A stretch of 64,000 bases of DNA from Deltaproteobacteria bacterium (lineage in GTDB: Bacteria > Myxococcota_A > UBA796 > SXON01). Within the stretch, counting starts at the first letter, position 1, and the number at the start of each line of letters is the position of its first letter. Under the pieces are notes generated by a model. It saw only the letters and a program-made list of their open reading frames with translations. It ran no database searches and was not told the origin of the DNA. This document shows, piece after piece, positions 43,362 through 51,404 of the stretch. The translations under genes and the position numbers were made by a program. The stretch is from positions 1-64,000 of the forward strand of contig BJHF01000011.1 in NCBI GenBank assembly GCA_014191855.1. Reading direction: 5' to 3'.

Positions 43362-44444
43362 ATGAACGCGATCCTCACCCGCCGCACCGTTGAGCTCTGC
43401 CGCATCGCGAGCGTAACGGGCAACGAAGCCGACTGCGCCGAGCGCATCGCCGCGATCCTGCGCGATACCCCGCTCGCCGTTTCCCGGGTCGGAAACACCA
43501 TCCTCGCGCGAACCGTGGCGCGCGCTGGACGTCCCCTCGTGCTGCTCGTCGGCCACACCGACACGGTGCCGCCCAAAGCCACGGACGGCGGCGTTCGGAT
43601 CGAGGGCGATCGGCTCTACGGCCTCGGTGCCAGCGACATGAAGGGCGGCCTCGCCGTGATGCTGGAGCTGTCGCGCGCAGTCGGCGACGGTCGCGACCTC
43701 AACGTCGACCTCGGGTTTGTCTTCTACGACAAAGAAGAGGGGCCGTGGGCGGAGAGCGGCCTGGGGCCCACACTCGAGCAGACACCGTGGTTGCGGAGGG
43801 CTGAGCTCGCATTTTGCCTGGAGCCGAGCGACAACGTCGTGCAGGTAGGCTGCCTCGGCACCCTGCACGCAACCGTCGCGTTCGGCGGGAAGGCGGCCCA
43901 CTCCGCCCGCCCCTGGCAGGGCGCCAACGCCATCCACGCCGCCGCCCCGCTGCTCGCCGCGCTCGCCGCCCGCGCCCCCAACGACGTCGTTTGCGACGGG
44001 CATCTGTTTCGCGAGGTGCTGAGCGCCACCCTGGCGAGCGGCGGCAACACGCGGAATGTCATCCCCGACCGGTTCAGCTTGAACCTGAACTACCGCTTCG
44101 CCCCGGGCCGCTCCGACGAGAGCGCGATGGAGGAGGTGCGTCGTTTTTGCGCCGAGTCCTGCCCGTTGAACCCGCCCGACGTCTCATTCGTGGAAGTGGC
44201 GCCTTCGGGCCGCGTGGTCCTCGAAAACCGGCTCCTCCGGCGCTTCCTGGCCGAGAATGGGAACGCGGTGGCGGCGAAGCAGGCCTGGACGGACGTGGCG
44301 CGGCTCTCCCAGGCCGGCATCGACGCGGTGAACCTCGGCCCCGGCCTCGCCGCACAGGCCCACCAGGCCGACGAGTATTGCAGCATCGACCTGCTTGAGG
44401 CCAGCTACCGCCAGTTCGCCCGCTTCGTGGGCCTGAGCGGTTGA
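43362..44444 (+). CDS. dapE: succinyl-diaminopimelate desuccinylase
   Basis: A 360-residue M20 metallopeptidase family DapE that removes succinate from N-succinyl-LL-diaminopimelate. Two-zinc ligands are visible: GHTDTVPP (His/Asp near 67-69), GASDMKGG (Asp near 98), the EEGP glutamates (near 126) and AHQADEYC near the end. The dimerisation insert GCLGTLHATVAFGGKAAHSARPW is intact. It directly follows dapD; the TTGA overlap couples it to the glycosyltransferase gene downstream. Confidence 0.93.
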   Translation: MNAILTRRTVELCRIASVTGNEADCAERIAAILRDTPLAVSRVGNTILARTVARAGRPLVLLVGHTDTVPPKATDGGVRIEGDRLYGLGASDMKGGLAVMLELSRAVGDGRDLNVDLGFVFYDKEEGPWAESGLGPTLEQTPWLRRAELAFCLEPSDNVVQVGCLGTLHATVAFGGKAAHSARPWQGANAIHAAAPLLAALAARAPNDVVCDGHLFREVLSATLASGGNTRNVIPDRFSLNLNYRFAPGRSDESAMEEVRRFCAESCPLNPPDVSFVEVAPSGRVVLENRLLRRFLAENGNAVAAKQAWTDVARLSQAGIDAVNLGPGLAAQAHQADEYCSIDLLEASYRQFARFVGLSG

Positions 44445-46006
44445 ACCACGCGGGCGAAGCCCAAGCCGGCCCACCGGCCATTCCGTGGTGGATGGTCGGC
44501 GCGGCCGTGGCGCTGTCCGCGGTCGCCATCCCGAAGCCGCTCGCGATCGACGAAGAGAGCTACCTGTGGCTCGGGCGTTCGCTAAGCTTCGGCGACCCGT
44601 ATGGCTGGGCGCGGGCGTGGCCGGGCGGCGACGGCTTCCTGTTCGCGCACCCGCCGCTCCACTTGTGGTGGATGCACCTGCTCAGTCCGCTCGGCGCCCT
44701 CCCCCTGATGCGGCTCGCCGCATTGCCGTGGGTGGCGCTCTGGGCGGCCGCAAGCGCCCTCTGGATCCGCCGCACCTGCCACCACCCGGAGGTCGCGGCC
44801 GTGGCCTGGCTCGGCTCCACGACGGTGGTGCTCGGGCTGCAAGACAGCGTGATGATCGACCTGCCCTACGTTGCGCTCTTTACCGCCTCATTGGCGGCGT
44901 TTCGCGAGGGGCTGACGGATCGGCGTGCCCGCTGGATGCTCGCCGCCGGCGTGGCGTTCGGGCTGGCCGTCGAGACCAAGTACCCGGCGGCCGCGCTGGC
45001 CGTCGTGTTCGCGCTCCACAGCGTGCGGTCGGGCTTCGCGCCAGCCTTCTGGGCACCTGCGCTTGCGATCGTGGGCGGCACCGAAGCGTGGTTGTACGCC
45101 CAGTATGGGCAGTGGCACCCCGCCGTGGTGTGGGGCACGCGCGACCTCATCCCGCGAGGCCCGCTCGCCGGGCGGGTGCTCGGCGCGTTGGCGCGGGGCG
45201 CGCTCTTGCCCGCGGTGCCCTCGCTCCTGCTCACGCGCCCGGTCCACGCCGCCGTGGGCCTCGGCCTCGCCGTGGCGACGCTAGCGTGGGCCCGCCCGGG
45301 CCACCTCGAGGTGAGCGGCGTCGTGTTCCTGCTCGTGTGCGCGACGCTCGGGGGCATGGCGTTTTCCAGGTCGGCCGCGGGTTTGTTTGCCTCGCCCATG
45401 CGCCGGCGCAAGGGGGACCGCGACGACAGCCTGTTGCTCGGCGGCGCCGTTGTCGTCACGTTCGTGGGCGTCATGGCGCTGCACAACTTCGCGAGCGCGC
45501 GGTACCTCCTTCCTGCGGCCACGCCGCTGGCGATCCTCCTGGCGCGTTCGGCGGAAGACGTGAACGCGGGCAAGCGTGTGCAGCTCCTCGTGAGCAGCCT
45601 CGCCGGCCTGCTCGCCTTCGCGCTGGCGCTCGCCGATTGGCAGTTCTGCGCGGCCGGGGAGACCGCCGCGGCGAACGCGCTGGCGTCGCCCGAAGCAACG
45701 AAGCCGGGGTATTTCCTTGGGGAGTGGTCGGGCCGCGCGACGCTCGAAGCCGCGGGATGGACGCGGGCGACCGACGTACGCGCCATCCCCGCTGGGAGCC
45801 GCGTGATCGTGCTGGGGAACTCCGGCGGCGCGGTGCCCGGCTCGTGGCAGCCCTTGGAGGTGCTGGAGGCCTCGGGCGGCGTGCCGCTGCGCGTGGTGGA
45901 CGTGCGCGATAACATTGGCTTGTACGCCGAAACGCTCGGTGTGTTGCCGTTTGGGCTCAACGGGCGCGCGTTGGAGACGGCCGTGATCTATGAGGTGGCG
46001 TGGTGA
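44441..46006 (+). CDS. GT-C-type membrane glycosyltransferase-like protein
   Basis: A 521-residue polytopic protein (about 9-11 helices) resembling PMT/ArnT-type GT-C glycosyltransferases. The first loop has the acidic pair in IDEESYLWLGRSLSFGDPYGW and HPPLHLWWMHLL, positions where these enzymes bind polyprenyl-phosphate sugars. A soluble C-terminal segment (about 425-521) follows. TTG 44441 overlaps the dapE stop. Substrate unknown; it could use a polyprenyl-phospho-sugar such as that made by the UbiA pathway, but no direct link is visible. Confidence 0.75.
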   Translation: MNHAGEAQAGPPAIPWWMVGAAVALSAVAIPKPLAIDEESYLWLGRSLSFGDPYGWARAWPGGDGFLFAHPPLHLWWMHLLSPLGALPLMRLAALPWVALWAAASALWIRRTCHHPEVAAVAWLGSTTVVLGLQDSVMIDLPYVALFTASLAAFREGLTDRRARWMLAAGVAFGLAVETKYPAAALAVVFALHSVRSGFAPAFWAPALAIVGGTEAWLYAQYGQWHPAVVWGTRDLIPRGPLAGRVLGALARGALLPAVPSLLLTRPVHAAVGLGLAVATLAWARPGHLEVSGVVFLLVCATLGGMAFSRSAAGLFASPMRRRKGDRDDSLLLGGAVVVTFVGVMALHNFASARYLLPAATPLAILLARSAEDVNAGKRVQLLVSSLAGLLAFALALADWQFCAAGETAAANALASPEATKPGYFLGEWSGRATLEAAGWTRATDVRAIPAGSRVIVLGNSGGAVPGSWQPLEVLEASGGVPLRVVDVRDNIGLYAETLGVLPFGLNGRALETAVIYEVAW

Positions 46007-46027
46007 CCCCCCTCCGGCCTGCGGCCA

Positions 46028-46052
46028 CCTCCCCCCGCGTGGCGGGGGGAGG
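46028..46052 (+). terminator. strong GC hairpin after the dap-GT operon
   Basis: CCTCCCCCCGC (46028-46038) pairs with GCGGGGGGAGG (46042-46052) over a three-base loop, 22 bases after the glycosyltransferase stop. No T-run follows, so termination may be incomplete or Rho-assisted. Confidence 0.45.
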
Positions 46053-46097
46053 AGAATGGGGCGCCGGCCACCCGCCCGGGCGTTCGGGAAGGTCGTG

Positions 46098-46862
46098 GTG
46101 AGCCCCCCCGACTCAAAAACCGAGCGGAGCTGGGAGCGGGCCGAGAAGCGGCTCGACTACTACCTCCGGGACCGCCCGCGCGGCACGCAGGCGTTGTGTG
46201 CGCTGCTATCGGCGACGTACTTGTGGTCGTGCGTGGAGGATTTTCTGGGAGGGCAGGCGGTCTGGCGCGTCGTCGGCTGGAACCGCTCGCCGGAGCTGCT
46301 GAAGGCGCTCGGCGCCCGCACGCGCGACCTCGCCCGGCACGGGGAGTGGGATCGCCTGTTCGAGTACGGGATGTTGCATTGGAACCTGGGCCATCTGCTG
46401 ATGAACGTCTCTGCCATCTGGGCCGTGGGCGAGGTGCTGGAGGCGGTGTACGGCCCCGGTCGGGTGTGGCTGCTCTTCTTCGTCTCCTCGGCCTGCGGCG
46501 GTGTGGGATCGTGGCTGGCAGGCGGAGAGCTCACGGTTGGCGCGAGCGGCGGGGCGTTTGGCCTGCTGGGCGCGATGGTGGCGTTCGGCTGGCGCTGGGG
46601 CGGGAAGCTGCATCCGCACACGCGTCGCTGGTTCGGCACGCTCCTCTGGCCCTGGGTGGTCGGAAACCTCGCCCTCGGCTTCATCCTGCCGTTCATCGAC
46701 AACGGCGCGCATATCGGCGGTTTGCTGGGGGGAATGGCGCTCGGCGCGACCTACGGGAACCGGATCACCGACAACTCCGAGAGCGGCGACGTGGTGCGCT
46801 GGCTCACGCGGGGCGCGGCTGCGGCGCTCACGTTGCTCGCGTTGTCCCGGTTCCTGCGCTAA
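46098..46862 (+). CDS. rhomboid family intramembrane serine protease
   Basis: A 254-residue rhomboid with six membrane helices. Motifs: HWNLGHLLMN loop, the nucleophile in GASGGAFG (near residue 153) and the catalytic histidine in AHIGGLLGG (near 207). It cleaves membrane proteins within the bilayer; targets unknown. GTG 46098 is favoured by GGGAAGG at 46086-46092; ATG 46056 further upstream runs through the hairpin region and is less likely. A ferredoxin gene follows 23 bases downstream. Confidence 0.88.
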   Translation: MSPPDSKTERSWERAEKRLDYYLRDRPRGTQALCALLSATYLWSCVEDFLGGQAVWRVVGWNRSPELLKALGARTRDLARHGEWDRLFEYGMLHWNLGHLLMNVSAIWAVGEVLEAVYGPGRVWLLFFVSSACGGVGSWLAGGELTVGASGGAFGLLGAMVAFGWRWGGKLHPHTRRWFGTLLWPWVVGNLALGFILPFIDNGAHIGGLLGGMALGATYGNRITDNSESGDVVRWLTRGAAAALTLLALSRFLR

Positions 46863-46885
46863 TCGGCGCGCGACCCGGAGCCTTC

Positions 46886-47269
46886 ATGCCTACGCCCTTC
46901 GGCATTCGCCGTCGCCTCAAAGCCCTGTTCGGAATCGACGCCAAGGCGACCGTTCAAGAAGAGATCCCGAAGGTGCAGCTCACGCTCGTCGGACCGGATG
47001 GCACCGAGCAGGTGACCGAAGCGTTCGTGGGCAGCACCATCGTGAGCGCGGGCACGCGGTTGAAGCGTCCGCTCGCGACGGGCTGCTCAGAGGCCAACTG
47101 CGGCACCTGCCGGGTTGAAGTTCTCGAAGGCGGCGACAACCTCACGGAGCAGACGGCTCGGGAGCGCGCCACCCTGAAGGAGAACAACTTCCCGACGACC
47201 TACCGGCTCGGCTGCCGCACGGAGCTGGTGAAGGGCGCCGTGAAGGTGCGGGGCTTCGAGCTGATGTAG
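46886..47269 (+). CDS. 2Fe-2S ferredoxin
   Basis: A 127-residue ferredoxin with a plant/adrenodoxin-type [2Fe-2S] site: C-S-E-A-N-C-G-T-C (near residues 69-77) plus the distal cysteine in RLGCRTEL (near 109). An N-terminal extension of about 25 basic residues (GIRRRLKALFGID) precedes the fold. It is an electron carrier; its partner is not evident in the window. GGAG at 46877-46880 supports the ATG. Probably cotranscribed with the rhomboid gene. Confidence 0.9.
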   Translation: MPTPFGIRRRLKALFGIDAKATVQEEIPKVQLTLVGPDGTEQVTEAFVGSTIVSAGTRLKRPLATGCSEANCGTCRVEVLEGGDNLTEQTARERATLKENNFPTTYRLGCRTELVKGAVKVRGFELM

Positions 47270-47352
47270 GCCCCGCGGCGGCGCCGCGAAACGCCGCAGG
47301 GCCCGCCTGGGGAAGGAGACGTGGCCGCGCGTTTCGCCCGCCGGCGACCCCC

Positions 47353-47386
47353 AAAAACACACCAACCCCGCCCGGAATCCCGGGCG
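47353..47386 (-). terminator. intrinsic terminator of the atp operon
   Basis: CGCCCGG (47369-47375) and CCGGGCG (47380-47386) form a stem; on the minus strand it is followed by a GT-rich stretch and TTTTT (complement of 47353-47357). It lies about 45 bases after the atpE stop. Confidence 0.6.
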
Positions 47387-47428
47387 AGGCGGTGTGGCTC
47401 ACGAACGCGGCCCGAAGGCCCGCCGTGC

Positions 47429-47734
47429 TTACTTCGCGAGGCCGTTCGCGATGATGAAGCCGAGGAGCACCAGCGACTCGATCAGCGCCAGGCCGATGAT
47501 CATCGGGGTGAGGAGGCTACCGGCCGCTTGGGGGTTGCGGGCCATGCCTTCGAGGGCCGCCGAAGCGGTTTTGCCTTGGCCGAGGCCGCCACCGAGAACG
47601 GCGAGGCCGATCGCGAGGCCGGCGCCGATGGGCGCCCAGCTCGCCGCGCCGCCGCCATCTTCCGCGAGGGCAACGCCGGTGGAGAGGACGAAGAGCGCGG
47701 CCACGCGCAGGGAGGAAGAGAGAATGGGCTTCAT
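47429..47734 (-). CDS. atpE: ATP synthase F0 subunit c
   Basis: A 101-residue c subunit. Beyond the usual two-helix hairpin (about 78 residues) it has an N-terminal cleavable-looking signal (MKPILSSSLRVAALFVLSTGVALA). Helix 1 has GGGLGQGKTA, the loop is ARNPQ, and helix 2 has the ion-binding glutamate in LALIESLVL. A glutamine in helix 1 and a serine after the glutamate match positions used for sodium binding in Na+-driven rotors. Its ATG overlaps atpB (ATGA). Confidence 0.95.
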   Translation of the reverse strand: MKPILSSSLRVAALFVLSTGVALAEDGGGAASWAPIGAGLAIGLAVLGGGLGQGKTASAALEGMARNPQAAGSLLTPMIIGLALIESLVLLGFIIANGLAK

Positions 47735-48603
47735 GCGTGCTCCGGGTGATGATGATCTTTGTGATCGTGATCGTCGTGACCGTGAGACATGTCAGCGGTT
47801 GACAAGCTCACGTACACAGTGGTCAATAGGCTGTAGACGAACGCCTGCAACATGCAGACGAAGGCGCCGAGGCCGTAGAAGGGAACGGGGGCCAACACCT
47901 GGCCGATGGTGCCCACGAGATCGCCCGCCACGTCGCGAACTGCGCCGGCCACGAGGTGGTCGGCGTACATGTTGGCGGTGAGACGAACCGTGAGCGAGAA
48001 CGGCCGCAAGCACAGGCCGAAGAGCTCGATAGGGAAGAGCAGGAAGCCGATCAGGAAGATCGGACCCCACAGGTGCTTGATGTACGCGAAACCGTTTCGC
48101 GTGAGCCCGGCATAGTTGAACACCACGAACACACACAACGACATCGCCAGGTTGCTGGAGAAGTTGTCGGTGGCCGGGAGGTTGCCGGGGATGAGCCCGA
48201 GCAGGTTCATTGTGACGATGTAGAGGAACAAGGCACCGGAGAGCGGGAAGAACAGCTTGGCTTCTTTCTCGCCGAGCACCCCTTCCACGAGGCCATAGAA
48301 GCCTTCGACGAAGATCTCCAGGGCGTTGCGGACAGTGAAGCCCGAGTCAGGGATGAACTTCTCAGGGCCCTCCTTGGCAAGCGCCCGTGTGAGGCCCGCG
48401 CGAGCGACGAGCGCGAGCAGCAGGATCACGATCACCGAGGCCCACGTGGCCACCGCCGCCCAGGCATCGTGCGTGTTCTGCAGATGCAACGCCTTGCCCA
48501 GCGAACCATCGCCGATGAACGGGATGAAGTGGTACCAGGTGAACCCGCTGACCATCGGGGTGAGCGCGTGCGAGGCAAAGCCTGCGAGGAGCTGCGTAAT
48601 CAT
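47731..48603 (-). CDS. atpB: ATP synthase F0 subunit a
   Basis: A 290-residue subunit a with five to six membrane helices. The essential arginine lies in the helix LRPFSLTVRLTANMYADHLV, and NLLGLIPGN is conserved. The C-terminus ends in a histidine/aspartate-rich tail (MSHGHDDHDHKDHHHPEHA), unusual for AtpB and likely to bind metal or be exposed at the membrane surface. ATG 48603 overlaps the atpI stop as ATGA. Genes for the other subunits are not in the window. Confidence 0.95.
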   Translation of the reverse strand: MITQLLAGFASHALTPMVSGFTWYHFIPFIGDGSLGKALHLQNTHDAWAAVATWASVIVILLLALVARAGLTRALAKEGPEKFIPDSGFTVRNALEIFVEGFYGLVEGVLGEKEAKLFFPLSGALFLYIVTMNLLGLIPGNLPATDNFSSNLAMSLCVFVVFNYAGLTRNGFAYIKHLWGPIFLIGFLLFPIELFGLCLRPFSLTVRLTANMYADHLVAGAVRDVAGDLVGTIGQVLAPVPFYGLGAFVCMLQAFVYSLLTTVYVSLSTADMSHGHDDHDHKDHHHPEHA

Positions 48604-48941
48604 CGTGCCCTCACGAACGAAGGGAGGCGAAACAAGGCGCGGAGGAGCACCGCGATGAACGGCACTGCGAAGCCGATGAACGCAGGCGCGCCGGGCACCC
48701 AGCGCTGCAGGGCCCACACCATGCCGATCGCGGCGAAGAGCTTGAGCGGCAGAAACGACCGAGCGGCGCTCTCTTTCATCATCGTGTGGCCCGCGATCAG
48801 CCACAGTCCAAAGTTCAGCAGGCCCGCCGTTGCACCCAAACCGAAGGCGATGGCCACGCTCGGCGCGAGCACGATCGCGCCCGCCGTCATTCCGACGGAG
48901 AGCAGGGCGGCATCACGGAGCAGCAGGTGGGGAGGGATCAT
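48600..48941 (-). CDS. atpI: ATP synthase subunit I-like membrane protein
   Basis: A 113-residue protein with about four hydrophobic helices, typical of ATP synthase subunit I, which helps assemble the c-ring. Motifs such as GLGATAGLLNFGLWLIAGHTM fit the family. It overlaps atpZ by 29 bases and atpB by four. Confidence 0.85.
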   Translation of the reverse strand: MIPPHLLLRDAALLSVGMTAGAIVLAPSVAIAFGLGATAGLLNFGLWLIAGHTMMKESAARSFLPLKLFAAIGMVWALQRWVPGAPAFIGFAVPFIAVLLRALFRLPSFVRAR

Positions 48942-49149
48942 GGGGTTCAGTGCGGCGAACGCCTTTTGCTAGGTACACCGCTCCGGCGATGAGGCCGAGG
49001 AGGGTGAGCCCGCCGGTGAAGATCGAGTCGGTGCCGAGCTGGTGATCCAGCCAGGTGCCGAGCAGCGCAGAGGCGAGGATGAACCCCGTCATCGTGCTGA
49101 CCAGCGCCATCGCGGGCGCCAGTTGTCGCCAGATGCTCGGATCGATCAT
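48913..49149 (-). CDS. atpZ: AtpZ/AtpI-type F0F1 accessory protein
   Basis: A 78-residue protein with two membrane helices (about 10-33 and 41-60): LVSTMTGFILASALLGTWLDHQLGT fits the AtpZ/putative F0F1-ATPase subunit family, implicated in ion transport (Mg2+/Ca2+) linked to the synthase. AAGGT precedes ATG 49149; the longer frame upstream is basic and lacks family similarity. First gene of the F0 operon. Confidence 0.82.
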   Translation of the reverse strand: MIDPSIWRQLAPAMALVSTMTGFILASALLGTWLDHQLGTDSIFTGGLTLLGLIAGAVYLAKGVRRTEPHDPSPPAAP

Positions 49150-49281
49150 CAGCGGACCTTCACGGGTGAACTGCAAAGAGCGCCGGGAGGGAGGCCCCCC
49201 GAAGGGGGCGCGCCGTAATCTGGACGTCACGCCATGTCAACGGCGGCGGAGCGCGCCTTGGACGATCCGAACTCGGGCCGG

Positions 49282-49662
49282 TCAGCGGCGGAACCGGCCC
49301 TCGATCAGCCACGCCAACCAGGCAATCCCCAACATCTGGCCGATCGATGGGCGGGCGATCGGCGGGGCATGCCGCACTTCGGCGATGGGGTACAGCCGAA
49401 ACGAATTGCGCATGCGTTGCTGGGGGCCCTCGGGGATGCCCGAGAAGCTCAGGCCGGCGCCGTGGTCCCGCGCGACGGCCGAAACGGAGCCGCCTTCGAG
49501 GTTCTCGTCGCGAACCACGTCACGAACGTCCTGCAAGAAACGAATGGGGACGCGCCCATTCACGACGAGCACCTCGCCCTTGCGGATCGAGAGCTTGAAG
49601 AGCGTGCGGCTGCTGAGGAACCACCAGAGGATGGCGCCGGCGATCAGGAGGAGGAAGAGCAC
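49282..49662 (-). CDS. DUF3634 family small membrane protein
   Basis: A 126-residue protein: membrane helix at 2-20, then FKLSIRKGEVLVVNGRVPIRFLQDVRDVV and the family-typical GPQQRMRNSFRLYP, matching DUF3634. A C-terminal hydrophobic stretch (GQMLGIAWLAWLIEG) may be a second helix. Function unknown. It begins nine bases after the lipoprotein gene stop and is probably its operon partner. Confidence 0.75.
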   Translation of the reverse strand: MLFLLLIAGAILWWFLSSRTLFKLSIRKGEVLVVNGRVPIRFLQDVRDVVRDENLEGGSVSAVARDHGAGLSFSGIPEGPQQRMRNSFRLYPIAEVRHAPPIARPSIGQMLGIAWLAWLIEGRFRR

Positions 49663-49671
49663 GGCGGCCCC

Positions 49672-51333
49672 TCACTCCCCAAAACAGTCGTAAGGCCCGG
49701 ACTTCGTGTGCCCCGAAGCATCCAGCACCGGGTTCCCATCCGCGTCGGAAACGACGTTCAGATGGTAGATATCGGTAACGCCGAAGGTGCCGCTGGGCGT
49801 GCTGCCTGACCCGGACCAGTTCACCTGGCCCACCTCCCAAACCGTGTTGAGCGACATCGTGAGCGTACGCTCGCCGATGATGTGGCCCATGGCGTACACG
49901 CGCACGATCGCGACGGTGTCCCCGTCCCCGTGGTCGTCGAAGTAGTGGATCAGCACGCGATAGGTGCCATCCACCGGCACGTCGATGTTGGTGTTCTCGG
50001 GCCCGTACCCCGAGCGATCGTCGATATCGAGGGAAGGGTTGTCCGCGCCATCGAGCAGCACGCCCCAGTCGTTCGTGCCGCTGCAGTAGTTGCAGTCGTT
50101 CGGCAGGGAGAACAGCCCCTGGCTCACGCCCCCCTTGCACTCGGGATCGGAGGCGCAGGGGCCGTCGTCCTCGGCGCTGACGGCGTCGCAATCCACGAAG
50201 CCATCGAGGTCGTTGTCGAGACCGTCTTCGCAGGTGGCCACCTCGTCCACCATCACGAGGTGCAGGTCGAGATCGGCGGAGTTGGTGCTCCACGAGAGCT
50301 CGACGTGGAGCTGCTCCGTGGGGATGGCGTCCATCTTGCAGCTTCGTTTGGCCGAGGAGACGCCATCGGTGTTCGTGACCACGAGGCCCACCGTGTACTC
50401 GCCTGCTACATCGGTCGTAAAGTGCGCGATCGGCAGGGTGTCGTCGATGATCTCGTCCACGTCTGAGCCGACGGGCGTGCCGTCCAGCGTCCAGTTGAAG
50501 CTCAGGTCCTTGCCTTCGGGGTCGGTGCTGCCGCTGCCGTCGAGCACGACGACCTGCCGCGGCTCGATGGTCTCATCGCAGTTGATGACCGCCTCCGGAT
50601 ACACAAAGTCCCCCCCGCCGTTTCCGAGGATCGTCACCGTGATTTCGGGCTCGTCGGGATCGTTGCTCTCGATCACGTAGGTGCCGTTGTCGCCCTCCGC
50701 GATCGTGGGGGTGTACGCCCAGATGAGCTGCTGGCTCTGTCCCGGGGCGATCGAGTACCCGCTCGGATCTGCGCCCTGGAGCGTGAACGCGCCGCTGCCG
50801 TGCTGCACGGCGTTTCCGAGCGTAAGGGTGGCGCCGCCCTCGTTGCTGATCTCCAGCACCTGGTACGCCGTTTCCCCCACATCCACCGTGCCGAATTCCA
50901 AGGCCTGGGGCGTAACCGCGATGTCTGCGGTTGGGGCGTAGACGCCGGTTCCGGTGAGCGGGACGCGCAGATCGGGGTGCTCCTCGTCGTTGCTCTCGAT
51001 GACCAATTCTGCGGCGAACGGAAGGTAGGTGTCGGGCGCGAAGGTGACGGAGAACACCGCTGATTCGTCTTTGGCTAACGACAGAGGCCCGCCGTTATCG
51101 ACGGCGAAGAGGGAGGCATCGGCGCCTGCGATCGACACGGAGGTGATCTCCAGCGAAGCGAGTCCGGCGTTGATTACCTGGACCGGCGCGGCGCTGGAAT
51201 AGAGCACGGCGACATCGCCGAAGTCCACGGAGGCCGGCGTAACCACGAGGTCGGGGTACACCCGGTTCACGTTGGTCTCGTTGCCGTCGCACGCGCCGAG
51301 CGCGAACAGCGCCACGAACAGGGTCCGCTCCAT
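49672..51333 (-). CDS. multidomain lipoprotein (HYDIN-like, PKD, MopE-like)
   Basis: A 553-residue lipoprotein (LFALGA|C near residue 15). Two choice-of-anchor-D/HYDIN-like domains (VDFGDVAV..., LEFGTVDVGE...), a PKD domain (VVVLDGSGSTDPEGKDLSFNWTL), a MopE-like metal-binding motif (CEDGLDNDLDGFVDCD) and a C-terminal YfaP/DUF2135-like domain (VELSWSTNSADLDLHLV) are in order. A surface protein with putative calcium/copper-type ligands. GGAG stands eight bases before the ATG, so this gene is leadered. Confidence 0.87.
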   Translation of the reverse strand: MERTLFVALFALGACDGNETNVNRVYPDLVVTPASVDFGDVAVLYSSAAPVQVINAGLASLEITSVSIAGADASLFAVDNGGPLSLAKDESAVFSVTFAPDTYLPFAAELVIESNDEEHPDLRVPLTGTGVYAPTADIAVTPQALEFGTVDVGETAYQVLEISNEGGATLTLGNAVQHGSGAFTLQGADPSGYSIAPGQSQQLIWAYTPTIAEGDNGTYVIESNDPDEPEITVTILGNGGGDFVYPEAVINCDETIEPRQVVVLDGSGSTDPEGKDLSFNWTLDGTPVGSDVDEIIDDTLPIAHFTTDVAGEYTVGLVVTNTDGVSSAKRSCKMDAIPTEQLHVELSWSTNSADLDLHLVMVDEVATCEDGLDNDLDGFVDCDAVSAEDDGPCASDPECKGGVSQGLFSLPNDCNYCSGTNDWGVLLDGADNPSLDIDDRSGYGPENTNIDVPVDGTYRVLIHYFDDHGDGDTVAIVRVYAMGHIIGERTLTMSLNTVWEVGQVNWSGSGSTPSGTFGVTDIYHLNVVSDADGNPVLDASGHTKSGPYDCFGE

Positions 51334-51404
51334 GTGTTTCTCCGGCCGCGAGCATACCCGGGCGGCGGTGGGCGATCACCGGGAACGTGAGGTATGGTGG
51401 CGCG

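Noticed and set aside
46007-46097. Hairpin region considered as part of the rhomboid coding sequence
   Set aside because: An in-frame ATG at 46056 exists, but the strong SD and family N-terminus place the start at GTG 46098.
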